DNA from: Myxococcus landrumus | GTDB lineage: Bacteria > Myxococcota > Myxococcia > Myxococcales > Myxococcaceae | Length of the DNA stretch: 64,000 nucleotides | NCBI RefSeq assembly: GCF_017301635.1 | Contig: NZ_CP071091.1 | Span: forward strand, 339,001-403,000 | Direction: 5' to 3' | Shown here: one piece after another, positions 56,926-64,000 of the stretch | Numbering within the stretch: the first letter of the stretch is position 1 | How the letters are laid out: each line of letters starts with the position of its first letter | Translations under genes and position numbers: made by a program | Notes under the pieces: model-generated | Databases searched by the model: none | The model's input: the letters and a program-made list of their open reading frames with translations, nothing else | Told to the model about the DNA's origin: nothing

Positions 56926-58478
56926 AGTGGTGGGTGTTGCCTCCGCACCGGGATGTGACGCGGGTTCTCGAAACGCCCGCGGGGTGGCAACCCCTGGACC
57001 TGGCGAGGAACTTCGTCCGCCGGGTCTTCTCCGCTGAGTCACTCGCGGCCGAGGCCCAGGCGCGCGAGGGCGCACCGCCCACGCCCCAGTCGATGCGCGA
57101 GCTGCTCCTGCTGCGTGTCGCGCAGGGCCTCCGAGGACGAGGCGCCATCGCGGAGCTTCGGGCCCTGGGCGCGGTGCTGACGGCCCTCTCGAGTCCGTCT
57201 CACGGTGTCCGGTTGCGGTTGGATGACGTGGAGCTCGAGACGGGCACCACGGAGCGCAGCGCGGATGTCGAGCGCGCCGCGTCGCTCCCCACTCCGTACT
57301 CCCATGAAGTGGCCACCTTCGCCGCACGAGTCGCGGGGGCGGAGCGAGTGCGCCTGTGGCTGGAGCGAGACCTCCAGCTCCCCGCCGCCGTGGCGCTGGC
57401 TCGGGCGTGTCCGGCGGAGGTGGCCCTGGAAGTCGCGGGGCCCTTCGCGCGGACCCATCGCGAAGTGCTGGCGCGAATGCCCTCGTTCCAGCGAGCCACC
57501 TTTCCGGAGCACGTTCCTTCGCCGCGCTGCCGCGTGGTTCCGCTGGATGCGGAGCCGGGCCGCGACGATGTCGTCTGGCTTCCCGATGGATCTCGCGATG
57601 ACGAAGCCGGCGCCGCCATGGTGGAGCGCGTGCGGGCCTTCACCGATGGAGCACGGTGGGCGGGGCACGTGTTGCTCGACGCGCTGGGAACACCCGACCT
57701 GCTCGTGAAGAGTGGCTGCCACACAGCGGTGGTGGAGTTCTGCGCCATCACCTCGGACCACGTGGTGGACATCGACCACCAGTGGATTCCCAGGGAGCGA
57801 CTCCAGCGCGGCTTCGAGCGCCTGCGCGCGGCGGGCGTGGGGGTCGTCGCGGAGTGGTGGGTGGGGGCGCCTGGGATGGATGCGTCGGTGCTGGACTCCA
57901 CCCTGGCCGCGCTCGAGGACGAGACCTCCTCGTTCTTCGACCACCTGGCGGGAGTGCGCCCGTTTCACTTCTCGGTCGAGCGCATGGCGCGCAATCGCGA
58001 TGTGGCCCACAGGTGGGGTACGCCAGGGAGCCCTCCGGGAGACCGGGACCTCTGCCGCTCGGTCCCGATTGAACGGTCTGGGACGATTCCCGCATCCCAG
58101 TTGCAAGAAGTGCTCACCTCGCTCTCGGGACGTCTGTCGAGTCGAGCCCCGCTGAGTCCGGGCCGGGTCGCGGGAGCCTTCCTGGCGCCTCGTGCCTCGC
58201 TGGAGCGCGAGCCCGCCACGCACCTCCGCCTGGACTCGGACTGCGCGGTGGTGCGGCTTCCGGCCTCACTCGAAGGGGGGAGCACTCCCTCCTGGTACGC
58301 GGCGAACCTCCGCACGGGGGTTGTGCTGGCGATGGATGCGCGGCTCGCGCCCGAGCTGTCCGGGCGGACGTTGCCCGCGCCGTTGGCCGAGGTGTTGTCG
58401 ATGGTGCCCGACGCGCGTCGCGCGAAGTGGGCGGAGACGCTGGTGTCGAAGTCCATCCTGGAGAGGACTCGCGGATGA
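56922..58478 (+). CDS. Unrecognised protein between two LanB-like genes
   Basis: 518 aa; I do not recognise a family. Alternating strands and helices in the middle (VRLWLERDLQLPAAVALARACPAEV, TDGARWAGHVLLDAL, HVVDIDHQWIPRERLQRGFERLRAAGVGVVAEWWVG) suggest an alpha/beta barrel. There is no CxxxCxxC, so it is not an active radical SAM enzyme, though a degenerate one is possible. It is not an obvious SpaB_C or LanC. ATGA overlaps at both ends and GAGGAGGAGG at the start show tight coupling with the two dehydratase-like genes, so it is likely part of their complex. Confidence 0.7.
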   Translation: MKWWVLPPHRDVTRVLETPAGWQPLDLARNFVRRVFSAESLAAEAQAREGAPPTPQSMRELLLLRVAQGLRGRGAIAELRALGAVLTALSSPSHGVRLRLDDVELETGTTERSADVERAASLPTPYSHEVATFAARVAGAERVRLWLERDLQLPAAVALARACPAEVALEVAGPFARTHREVLARMPSFQRATFPEHVPSPRCRVVPLDAEPGRDDVVWLPDGSRDDEAGAAMVERVRAFTDGARWAGHVLLDALGTPDLLVKSGCHTAVVEFCAITSDHVVDIDHQWIPRERLQRGFERLRAAGVGVVAEWWVGAPGMDASVLDSTLAALEDETSSFFDHLAGVRPFHFSVERMARNRDVAHRWGTPGSPPGDRDLCRSVPIERSGTIPASQLQEVLTSLSGRLSSRAPLSPGRVAGAFLAPRASLEREPATHLRLDSDCAVVRLPASLEGGSTPSWYAANLRTGVVLAMDARLAPELSGRTLPAPLAEVLSMVPDARRAKWAETLVSKSILERTRG

Positions 58479-60790
58479 GCGAACGCTGGACCTTGGGGGA
58501 CGTATTCGTGCTCCGGCACGCGGGCTTCCCCTTCGATTGGCTGGAGTCGCTCGGGGTGTCCGACGAGGTGGTGGAGGAGGCGAGGCAGTTGCTCGCGGAT
58601 GAGCGTTCGCTGGTGGACGCGGTGCGCGCGCAAGGCGACGCGTCGGGGAGCCAGGCACTCCAGGACGCACTGGAGCGAGGGCTTCGTCCGACGTTGAAGC
58701 CACGGCACGACCGCTCCCTGCATGAGTCGCTGGCGCGCTACCTCGCGAGGCGCGAATCCCTTCAGGCGCGCTACACCCAGGAGCGGGCGGGACTCCGCCC
58801 CAGGTTGCGCGAGCGCGCGGCGGACCCCGGCATCCAGGAGGCCGTGTTCCTCTCCAGCCCGGCGATGTTCGATAACGTCTGGGCCCGCTACCTGCGCGCG
58901 GACGAGCGGAAGGACACCTCCGACGCGCGCAGGGTGGAGCGGCAGGTCTACACCTACCTGCAACGCTTCTGCGCGAAGAACGAGACCACCAGCTTCTTCG
59001 GTCCCATCTCCTACGGCGAGCGCACGGACGAGGACGGCTTCGACGTGCGCACGGTGCCCAGCGGCGACACGAGCCGCCGCACCTTCTTTTCCTTCTGGGC
59101 GGTGACGGAGCTGGCTCGCGCCGTGGGACGTGAGCGCATGGTCCGTGCGCACCTGCCGCTGCGGCTCAATCCGCTCTTCACCGTGACTCCCGGCCGCGCC
59201 GCCAGCGAAGCGCTGAAGCTGGAGGTGCCCCTGTCGGAGTCCGCCGAGCGGCTCCTCTCCGTGCTGAAGGAACACCCCACACCCGTCGCGGCCGCGAAGG
59301 TGCTGGGGGGCTCCGTGGAGGATGTGGAGCGAAGCGCACTGCCGCTGGTGAAGGGCGTGCTGCTGCTCTGGGGACTGCCGTTCCGCCCCAACGACTTCAC
59401 CACGTTCGAGAGCGTGCGCGATGCCGTGGCGGCGCTGCCGGAGCTGGAGGCGCGAACGCGGTGGCTGGAGCGCTTGGACACGCTCGCGAGGCTGAAGACC
59501 GAGTTCGAGTCGGCGGACCTGTCACGGCGCCGGGTGTTGTTGCTGGAGCTGGAGTCGCATTTCACGCAGGCCACGGGCAAGCCCGCGCGGCGCGGCGAAG
59601 GGCAGGTGTACGCGGACCGGCTCATCCTCTACGAGGAGGCTAGCTCTCCGTTCCGGCTTCGCTTCGGGCGTCGCTTCACCGAGGAGCTCGAGGCCGCGCT
59701 GACCGGCCCGCTGGAGTTGTCGGCCGCTTATGGCGAGAAGGTCCAGCGCGGCTTCCGGGAGCAGGTGCGCGACGCGCTGGGCGCGGACGAGAGGCCGCTG
59801 GACCTGTTGGACTACGCGGTGCGCCTGCGGCCGGACCAGGTCTCCGGAAGCCGCTTCTCCCCCGTGCCGCCCGTGCTCCTGGATGAGGACGATGCGCGCC
59901 ACCGCGCCTTGCCGGTGGACTTCCTGGGCACGTCCACGCCGGGAGGGCGGTACGCGCTGCCCGATGTCTGCCTCGCCGCGAAGAAGGACGGTGCGGGCTT
60001 CGAGGTGATGCTGGCGCGAGTGCACCACCACCTGCTGCTGCGAAGCTGGCTGAGTGCCTTCTTCCCGTCGAGGGAGCGCTACTCCGCGGTGGCCTCGCGT
60101 TGGCTGGAGGCGGACCCCGCGGCGCGAGGGCTCGTCGGCCTGTCCATCCGCCGCCGCAACAAGGGCTTCTACGTGTTCCCGGGCCGGCGGCTCGTCTACT
60201 CGGTGTCGGACGTGCTCGACGTCGAGGAGGGTGCCCTCACTCCCGCGGACATGAAAGTGGTGCCCACGCCCCAGGGCCCGGTGCTGGTGGACGGCCACGG
60301 CGAGCGGCTCCACCTGTACCTGCCGCTGGACGACTTCTCGTCCTATCCGCCCTTCGCCGCGCTGGCGCATCCCCAGGTCCTCCATGCCCCGCTGCGCACG
60401 AAGGGCAGCCACCTGCCTCGGTTGAGCGTGGGCGGAGCGGTGTACCAGCGTGAGCGCTGGGAGCTGTCCTCGGCGCGGCTGGCGCGGGTCTCGGGGTTCG
60501 ACCTGTTCCTCGCCACGCAGCGCGAGCGGAACGAACGAGGCTGGCCCCGCTTCGTCTTCATGCGCAGCTCGAAGGAGCGCAAGCCCTACCTCATCGACAC
60601 CTCGAGCCCCTTCGCGCTGGACCTGCTCTCCCACCTGTCACGCGAGGCCGAGCGTCTGTCCGTGGAGGAGATGTACCCGGCCCCCGAGCAGCTCTGGCTC
60701 CAGGACGCCCGAGGCCGCTACACCTGCGAACTGCGCATGCAGCTCACCCGGTGGACTGCGGTTTCCCCTCAGGTTTTCCAGGGGAAGTAG
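58475..60790 (+). CDS. Second short lantibiotic dehydratase-like protein
   Basis: 771 aa, a diverged paralogue of the protein encoded at 54577. It shares the opening (HAGFPFDWLESLG versus TTGFPFEWLERLG), YTYLQRFCAKNETTSFFGP, and the ending RFVFMRSSKERKPYLIDTSSP...MYPAPEQLWLQDARGRYTCELRMQLTRW. It likewise stops before any elimination domain. Two paralogues of this size in one operon resemble multi-PEARL pathways, where each adds a different residue. A heterodimeric glutamylation unit is an alternative. ATG overlaps the previous TGA. Confidence 0.85.
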   Translation: MSERWTLGDVFVLRHAGFPFDWLESLGVSDEVVEEARQLLADERSLVDAVRAQGDASGSQALQDALERGLRPTLKPRHDRSLHESLARYLARRESLQARYTQERAGLRPRLRERAADPGIQEAVFLSSPAMFDNVWARYLRADERKDTSDARRVERQVYTYLQRFCAKNETTSFFGPISYGERTDEDGFDVRTVPSGDTSRRTFFSFWAVTELARAVGRERMVRAHLPLRLNPLFTVTPGRAASEALKLEVPLSESAERLLSVLKEHPTPVAAAKVLGGSVEDVERSALPLVKGVLLLWGLPFRPNDFTTFESVRDAVAALPELEARTRWLERLDTLARLKTEFESADLSRRRVLLLELESHFTQATGKPARRGEGQVYADRLILYEEASSPFRLRFGRRFTEELEAALTGPLELSAAYGEKVQRGFREQVRDALGADERPLDLLDYAVRLRPDQVSGSRFSPVPPVLLDEDDARHRALPVDFLGTSTPGGRYALPDVCLAAKKDGAGFEVMLARVHHHLLLRSWLSAFFPSRERYSAVASRWLEADPAARGLVGLSIRRRNKGFYVFPGRRLVYSVSDVLDVEEGALTPADMKVVPTPQGPVLVDGHGERLHLYLPLDDFSSYPPFAALAHPQVLHAPLRTKGSHLPRLSVGGAVYQRERWELSSARLARVSGFDLFLATQRERNERGWPRFVFMRSSKERKPYLIDTSSPFALDLLSHLSREAERLSVEEMYPAPEQLWLQDARGRYTCELRMQLTRWTAVSPQVFQGK

Positions 60791-60792
60791 CT

Positions 60793-60823
60793 TTGACACG
60801 AGGGGGGCGTCCGCGAGCAGAAT
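60793..60823 (+). promoter_or_regulatory. Candidate sigma-70 promoter for the 60888 gene
   Basis: A perfect TTGACA (60793-60798), rare in this GC-rich DNA, is followed after 19 bases by CAGAAT (60818-60823). It lies immediately after the second dehydratase-like stop codon and 65 bp before the next ATG. The spacer is two bases longer than ideal. Confidence 0.45.
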
Positions 60824-60887
60824 GCCGCACCGCACCGGGAGTCCGGATTCAGGGGCCTTCTGGGATGGCGGGTACCTGGAGAGAACC

Positions 60888-61331
60888 ATGTCCGGAGAGA
60901 ACACGGCCGAGCCGAAGAAGCTGCGGCGTCCCGTCGCGGAGCTGCGCGCGGAGCTGCTGGAGAACCCCGATGTGAAGGAGCAGGCCCGGCTCCTGAAGGT
61001 GGATGTGGCGGCCTATGTCGAGAAGATCCTCGACTACGCGCAGCACCCCGACAAGCCGGCCCAGCTCACCATCACCCCGGACGAGGAGCTCAAGGCCCAG
61101 TACCCCAACGCTCCGACGGTGGATGAAATCGCCGCCCACATCGAGAAGATCCGCACCGGTGAGGTGGCCATCAGCCGCGCGCACCAGCGGGACGGCTTCA
61201 GCTCGGGACAGGGGGATGACCGCTTCAAGTCGGCCCTGGCCACGGACGCCGTCCAGCTCGGGGCCCCTGAGTCACGAAAGAACCAGACTTCCACCCCCAG
61301 CTCCGATAATTCCGAAAAAAAGGTGGGTTGA
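60888..61331 (+). CDS. Small Cys-free protein with Ser/Thr-rich tail, possible modification substrate or partner
   Basis: 147 aa, soluble, no cysteine or tryptophan. Residues ~10-95 look helical and charged (RPVAELRAELLENPDVKEQARLLKVDVAAYVEKILDYAQ, TVDEIAAHIEKI). The last 45 residues are polar and disordered with 11 Ser/Thr (TSTPSSDNSEKKVG at the end). That layout, a folded or leader-like part and a Ser/Thr-rich tail right after two LanB-like genes, fits a RiPP-type substrate, but it is longer than most precursors and could be a helper. GGAGAG precedes ATG 60888. No family recognised. Confidence 0.65.
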   Translation: MSGENTAEPKKLRRPVAELRAELLENPDVKEQARLLKVDVAAYVEKILDYAQHPDKPAQLTITPDEELKAQYPNAPTVDEIAAHIEKIRTGEVAISRAHQRDGFSSGQGDDRFKSALATDAVQLGAPESRKNQTSTPSSDNSEKKVG

Positions 61332-61349
61332 GCTGGCGGTGAAGTCGCG

Positions 61350-61381
61350 AGGTGGTCACCCCTCGGGGGACGAGCACCTCC
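61350..61381 (+). terminator. Stem-loop after the 60888 gene
   Basis: GAGGTG / CACCTC arms enclose a CCCC/GGGG inner stem, starting about 20 bases after the stop. A second small hairpin, GGCGGC-cct-GCCGCC, lies at 61495-61509 in the leader of the next gene. Confidence 0.45.
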
Positions 61382-61545
61382 AACCACTTGTTTCTAGAGG
61401 CTTTTCCTGGCTCCAGAACAATCGCTCGGAGCCCACGGAACTTCTGCCGCGAGCCTCCGATAACTCCACTGTCAGGCTTACTTCGGCGGCCCTGCCGCCC
61501 AGAACACTCTCTCTTCAAGCCATCAAAACCTAGGAGGCTACGACC

Positions 61546-61929
61546 ATGGGACTTCTCTCGAAAATCCTGAATGTCGGCAAGCAGGTCCTCTCCGCCGTCA
61601 ACCCCATCGCCGGCGCGGCGCTGGGCTTCGTGGAGAAGCTCGCGAAGGGTGAGAACCCCCTGAAGGCGGCGCTGAGCTCCGTCACGGACCTCATCCCCGG
61701 CGGCGGCGCCCTGAAGAACATCCTGGGCAAGTTCGCCGGCAAGGGAATGATGGACGGCGCGGGTGGCAATTCGCTGCTGGACGCGGGCATGAAGATGGCC
61801 ACGGGCCAGGGCAAGGTCACCGACCTCCTGGGCGACCTGTTCAAGGCCAACAAGCAGGGCTTCTCGGCGCAGGGCATGGGCAACGTGGCGGAGCTCGCCG
61901 CGCAGCAGATGAGCAAGCTCATCAACTAA
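61546..61929 (+). CDS. Small Gly/Ala/Lys-rich amphipathic protein, unknown
   Basis: 127 aa. It has 13 Lys but no Arg, Cys, His, Trp or Tyr, which is striking in a ~70% GC genome. It consists of amphipathic and glycine-rich helices: MGLLSKILNVGKQVLSAVNP, AALGFVEKLAKGENPLKAAL, LIPGGGALKNILGKFAGKG, ending MGNVAELAAQQMSKLIN. There is no signal peptide. Net charge is about +5. TAGGAGG lies eight bases before the ATG and a near-perfect terminator follows, so strong monocistronic expression is likely. It could be a bacteriocin-like, membrane-active or secreted substrate protein; no family is recognised. Confidence 0.75.
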   Translation: MGLLSKILNVGKQVLSAVNPIAGAALGFVEKLAKGENPLKAALSSVTDLIPGGGALKNILGKFAGKGMMDGAGGNSLLDAGMKMATGQGKVTDLLGDLFKANKQGFSAQGMGNVAELAAQQMSKLIN

Positions 61930-61957
61930 TCGAACGCCCTTGGCTTCGATGAGACTT

Positions 61958-61998
61958 GGCGCCGCGCTTCGTTCGAAGTGCGGCGCCGGTTTCGTTTT
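61958..61998 (+). terminator. Strong intrinsic terminator
   Basis: GGCGCCGC-g-CTTCG / CGAAG-t-GCGGCGCC forms a 14-pair stem (one G-T wobble) at 61958-61987, followed by GGTTTCGTTTT. It lies 28 bases after the stop of the small amphipathic-protein gene. Confidence 0.85.
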
Positions 61999-62064
61999 GG
62001 AGAGTCGGTCTGGTACTTCAGTCCTCGTGAATCCTCCGCCGCTCCCGTCCCCTGGAGTTCCGCG

Positions 62065-63189
62065 ATGAGCACCGGCTTGGACATCCTGGTCCTGGGCGCG
62101 GGGGTCGTGGGCCTGTCCGCCGCGAGGCGTCTTTGCGCGACAGGCGCTCGAGTCACGGTGCTGGACTCGGTGGACCCAGGAGGGCGCGGCTCGCGCGCCG
62201 CCGCGGGGGTGGCCATTCCTTCGGTCCGCCTCTACGACGACCCGGTGATGCTCGACTTCTCCCGTGCGGGGAGGGCCGCGCTGACCGACGACCTGGGCTC
62301 GCTGCCCGAAGGCGTGTTGCTGCGGCGAGGGCAGGGCATCCTGCGCATCGTCGCGGACGCGAAGGGGCAGGAGGCCCTGGCGCGCAAGGCGAGCGCGTTC
62401 CCAGAGGAGCTGGGCACGTGGGTGGATGCCGCCCGGCTCGTGGAACTGGAGCCCGCGCTGGAGGGAACTCCGCTGCTGGGCGCCTTCGAGTCCGCGCGGG
62501 GCCACATGGTGGACACGGAGGGGTACGTCAACGCGCTGCTGGGCGCCGCGGTGCGCTCGGGTGTCCGGTTGCGGCTCGGTGAGTCGGCCCGGTCCGTGGA
62601 GGAGACCTCCCACGGCATCGAGGTGCGCACGGGCCGCGAGACGCTGCGCGCGGACCAGCTCGTCGTGAGCGCGGGGCCCTGGTCCTCCACGCTCGCGGGA
62701 TTGCCCGCGCTGCCGCTCAAGCCGGTGCGGGGGCAGATGCTCGTGGTGCACCAGCCGGGAGTGTCCCTGTCGCGAGTCGTCTCCGGTCCCACGTACCTGG
62801 CGCCGTGGCGCGCGGGAGAAATCGTCGTGGGGGCCACGGAGGAAGAGGCGGGCTTCGTGGAGAACGTGACGCCCGCGGGCCTGCTGCACTTGAGCGCCAC
62901 GGTGGCGAAGCTGGCGCCGCGCCTGCGCGAGGCCCGCTTCGTGCGCGCGTGGGCGGGGCTGCGCTCGGTGACGCCGGATGGCCGTCCCTACGTGGGGATC
63001 TACCCGGGCATGCGGCGCACGTTCGTCGCGACGGGACTGGGAGGGCAGGGCATCCTCACCGGAGCCCACGCGGCCCTCGCGCTGGTGGAGCTGATGGCAG
63101 GGGGGAGGGGAGACCTCGCCGCGCCCTTCTCGCCCGCTCGAATGGCGTCACGGCCCCACGTTGGGGAAGAGGGGAATCGAAATGAATGA
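62065..63189 (+). CDS. ThiO/glycine-oxidase-like FAD-dependent oxidoreductase
   Basis: 374 aa of the DAO family. The FAD-binding start is DILVLGAGVVGLSAARRLCATGARVTVLD, the substrate domain includes LPLKPVRGQMLVV, and the ending WAGLRSVTPDGRPYVG plus TGLGGQGILTGAHAALALVELM is typical of glycine oxidase/D-amino-acid oxidase-like enzymes. There are no thiamine genes nearby, so ThiO function is unproven. It lies behind a strong terminator and needs its own promoter. ATG 62065; its stop overlaps the next start by 8 bp. Confidence 0.88.
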   Translation: MSTGLDILVLGAGVVGLSAARRLCATGARVTVLDSVDPGGRGSRAAAGVAIPSVRLYDDPVMLDFSRAGRAALTDDLGSLPEGVLLRRGQGILRIVADAKGQEALARKASAFPEELGTWVDAARLVELEPALEGTPLLGAFESARGHMVDTEGYVNALLGAAVRSGVRLRLGESARSVEETSHGIEVRTGRETLRADQLVVSAGPWSSTLAGLPALPLKPVRGQMLVVHQPGVSLSRVVSGPTYLAPWRAGEIVVGATEEEAGFVENVTPAGLLHLSATVAKLAPRLREARFVRAWAGLRSVTPDGRPYVGIYPGMRRTFVATGLGGQGILTGAHAALALVELMAGGRGDLAAPFSPARMASRPHVGEEGNRNE

Positions 63190-63739
63190 CGATGTGACTC
63201 GCACGCATCCACCGCGCTCGGGAGCGAAGTCCCTGCGCCTTCCGCTGCTCATGGTGACGGCGCTGATGTCCATGGGCAGCGGCATGGGCAACCCGGGCTG
63301 TGGAGATGACGAACGGCCCACGACGTGTGAGCGGGGCTGTGCCGTCAGCGGCACGTACGTGATGCGCTTCCAGGACACGACCTCACTGGGCCCCGATTGT
63401 GGAATGGCGGGAGTCATCCTCCCCGAGGGCGAGCAGCTCATCCTCAATCGCGAAGGCAACAGCCCCAACGTCACCGCGAGGTTGGGCAGTGTCGGGCTCA
63501 TCGGCGAGTACTTCGGGACGGGCTACGGCTTCCTGACGCTGAGAGCAGGTGTCCAGGTGCAAGGTCGGGAAGAGCCCTTGTCGGAGCTGGAGTACACGCT
63601 CGATGGCTACTTCGACCACGGCCCCACGCGAGAGGATGAAGCGGTGAAGTTCATCGCGACGTTCTCCGTCTCGCGGGTGAACGTGCCCGAGGGTGCCCCG
63701 GGCTGCGTCGTCAGCCGCCGCTTCACCGCGACCCGCTAG
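63182..63739 (+). CDS. Putative lipoprotein, unknown function
   Basis: 185 aa. A hydrophobic stretch (LRLPLLMVTALMSMGSGMGNPGC) ends at a lipobox-like cysteine. The mature domain has further cysteines (TTCERGCAVSG, GPDCGMAG, APGCVVSRR) and beta-rich sequence such as SELEYTLDGYFDHG. ATG 63182 overlaps the oxidoreductase stop by 8 bp, so co-translation is expected. No family is recognised. Confidence 0.7.
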   Translation: MNDDVTRTHPPRSGAKSLRLPLLMVTALMSMGSGMGNPGCGDDERPTTCERGCAVSGTYVMRFQDTTSLGPDCGMAGVILPEGEQLILNREGNSPNVTARLGSVGLIGEYFGTGYGFLTLRAGVQVQGREEPLSELEYTLDGYFDHGPTREDEAVKFIATFSVSRVNVPEGAPGCVVSRRFTATR

Positions 63740-64000
63740 CTAGTACAGGCTGACCGAGTCGAACGGGCGATTGAGCTTCGTCCGGGGACGCGGCATGAGC
63801 GCGTGGATGGCCGCCGCGTCGCCGCGCGCGAGTGCATCCACGAGCGCCCGCGTCTGCTTGGGCCACGTGGAGCTGGCCAGGGCGCGACGCAGTGGCTCCG
63901 TCCAGTCGGTGCGCTCAGCGGCGAGGCCCATGCCCGCGAGGCTCTCCGCGGCCATCAACGGCTCGCCGATGTCGCGCGCGTGTTGCTCGGCGCGCGCGAA
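63740..64000 (-). CDS. Unknown protein, 5' end outside the window
   Basis: Only the C-terminal ~86 residues are visible. The frame stays open to the right edge, and its stop (TAG 63742-63740) directly abuts the stop of the convergent lipoprotein gene. The visible part is helical (EPLRRALASSTWPKQTRALVDALARGDAAAIHALM) with a basic tail ending FDSVSLY. It may belong to a helical-repeat protein, but too little is present to assign it. Confidence 0.6.
   Translation of the reverse strand, partial: FARAEQHARDIGEPLMAAESLAGMGLAAERTDWTEPLRRALASSTWPKQTRALVDALARGDAAAIHALMPRPRTKLNRPFDSVSLY

Noticed and set aside
51295..57327. Very long open frame on the minus strand opposite the kinase and dehydratase-like genes
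   Set aside because: It mirrors the GC3 bias of the real plus-strand genes; its composition is low-complexity Arg/His/Leu/Ala with no domain motifs.
56922..58478. Possible radical SAM enzyme in the RiPP-like operon
   Set aside because: No CxxxCxxC or equivalent three-Cys cluster motif is present, so activity as a radical SAM enzyme is not supported.
60888..61929. Classical lanthipeptide precursors downstream of the LanB-like genes
   Set aside because: Both small proteins lack cysteine entirely, so lanthionine rings cannot form. Only non-lanthionine substrates or partners remain possible.

Overview
The window looks like chromosomal DNA of a myxobacterium, most likely Myxococcaceae. It has very high GC, strongly GC3-biased codons, GTG and TTG starts, many lipoproteins and serine/threonine signalling genes, a DUF2378 (TIGR02265) protein, a PilZ protein and an FbfB-like galactose oxidase. 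I saw no rRNA, tRNA, CRISPR array, insertion sequence or prophage.

Left part (1-14.9 kb): a P450/antibiotic-monooxygenase pair faces an Rrf2 regulator. Then come a VOC protein with an ECF sigma factor carrying a C-terminal SnoaL-like domain, a YbiT-type ABC-F protein, and tgt translationally coupled to an MnmC-like methyltransferase (both wobble-base enzymes). Next are an alpha/beta hydrolase, a convergently overlapping YopT-like (peptidase C58) cysteine protease, an OmpA-like lipoprotein, an NtrC-type two-component system and a DUF3014 protein.

Middle (15-31.9 kb): DUF2378 protein, lipoprotein, a LysR/NmrA divergent pair with a clear LysR box, and a patchy small-lipoprotein region (18.7-21.3 kb) with a 62-bp duplication. 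These are followed by a siderophore-interacting reductase, a PatZ-like acetyltransferase, the galactose/glyoxal oxidase, a DUF3516 helicase and small hypotheticals.

Right-middle (31.9-42.2 kb): PEP carboxylase with a coupled hypothetical, an SGNH hydrolase lipoprotein, a Cys-rich lipoprotein, PilZ, GNAT, a 2-oxoacid dehydrogenase E1 alpha/beta operon ending in a strong terminator, and an S2P-like M50 protease.

Right part (42.3-54.5 kb): a same-strand block suggests a membrane signalling/uptake unit. It contains a HAMP-SpoIIE phosphatase, a TPR protein, a PhnD-like binding protein, a TonB-dependent receptor with a CxxCH motif, an RsbW-like ATPase and a STAS-zinc-STAS-zinc-kinase fusion. Phosphatase, ATPase-kinase and STAS are the three parts of a partner-switching circuit.

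Far right (54.6-63.7 kb): three ATGA-overlapping genes encode two short lantibiotic-dehydratase-like proteins that end after the glutamylation-type domain, flanking an unrecognised 518-aa protein. Two Cys-free small proteins follow, the second with a strong RBS and a near-perfect terminator, then a ThiO-like oxidoreductase and a lipoprotein. This is the best candidate for an undescribed system: a PEARL-like or split-LanB RiPP locus without LanC, SpaB_C or a transporter in view.
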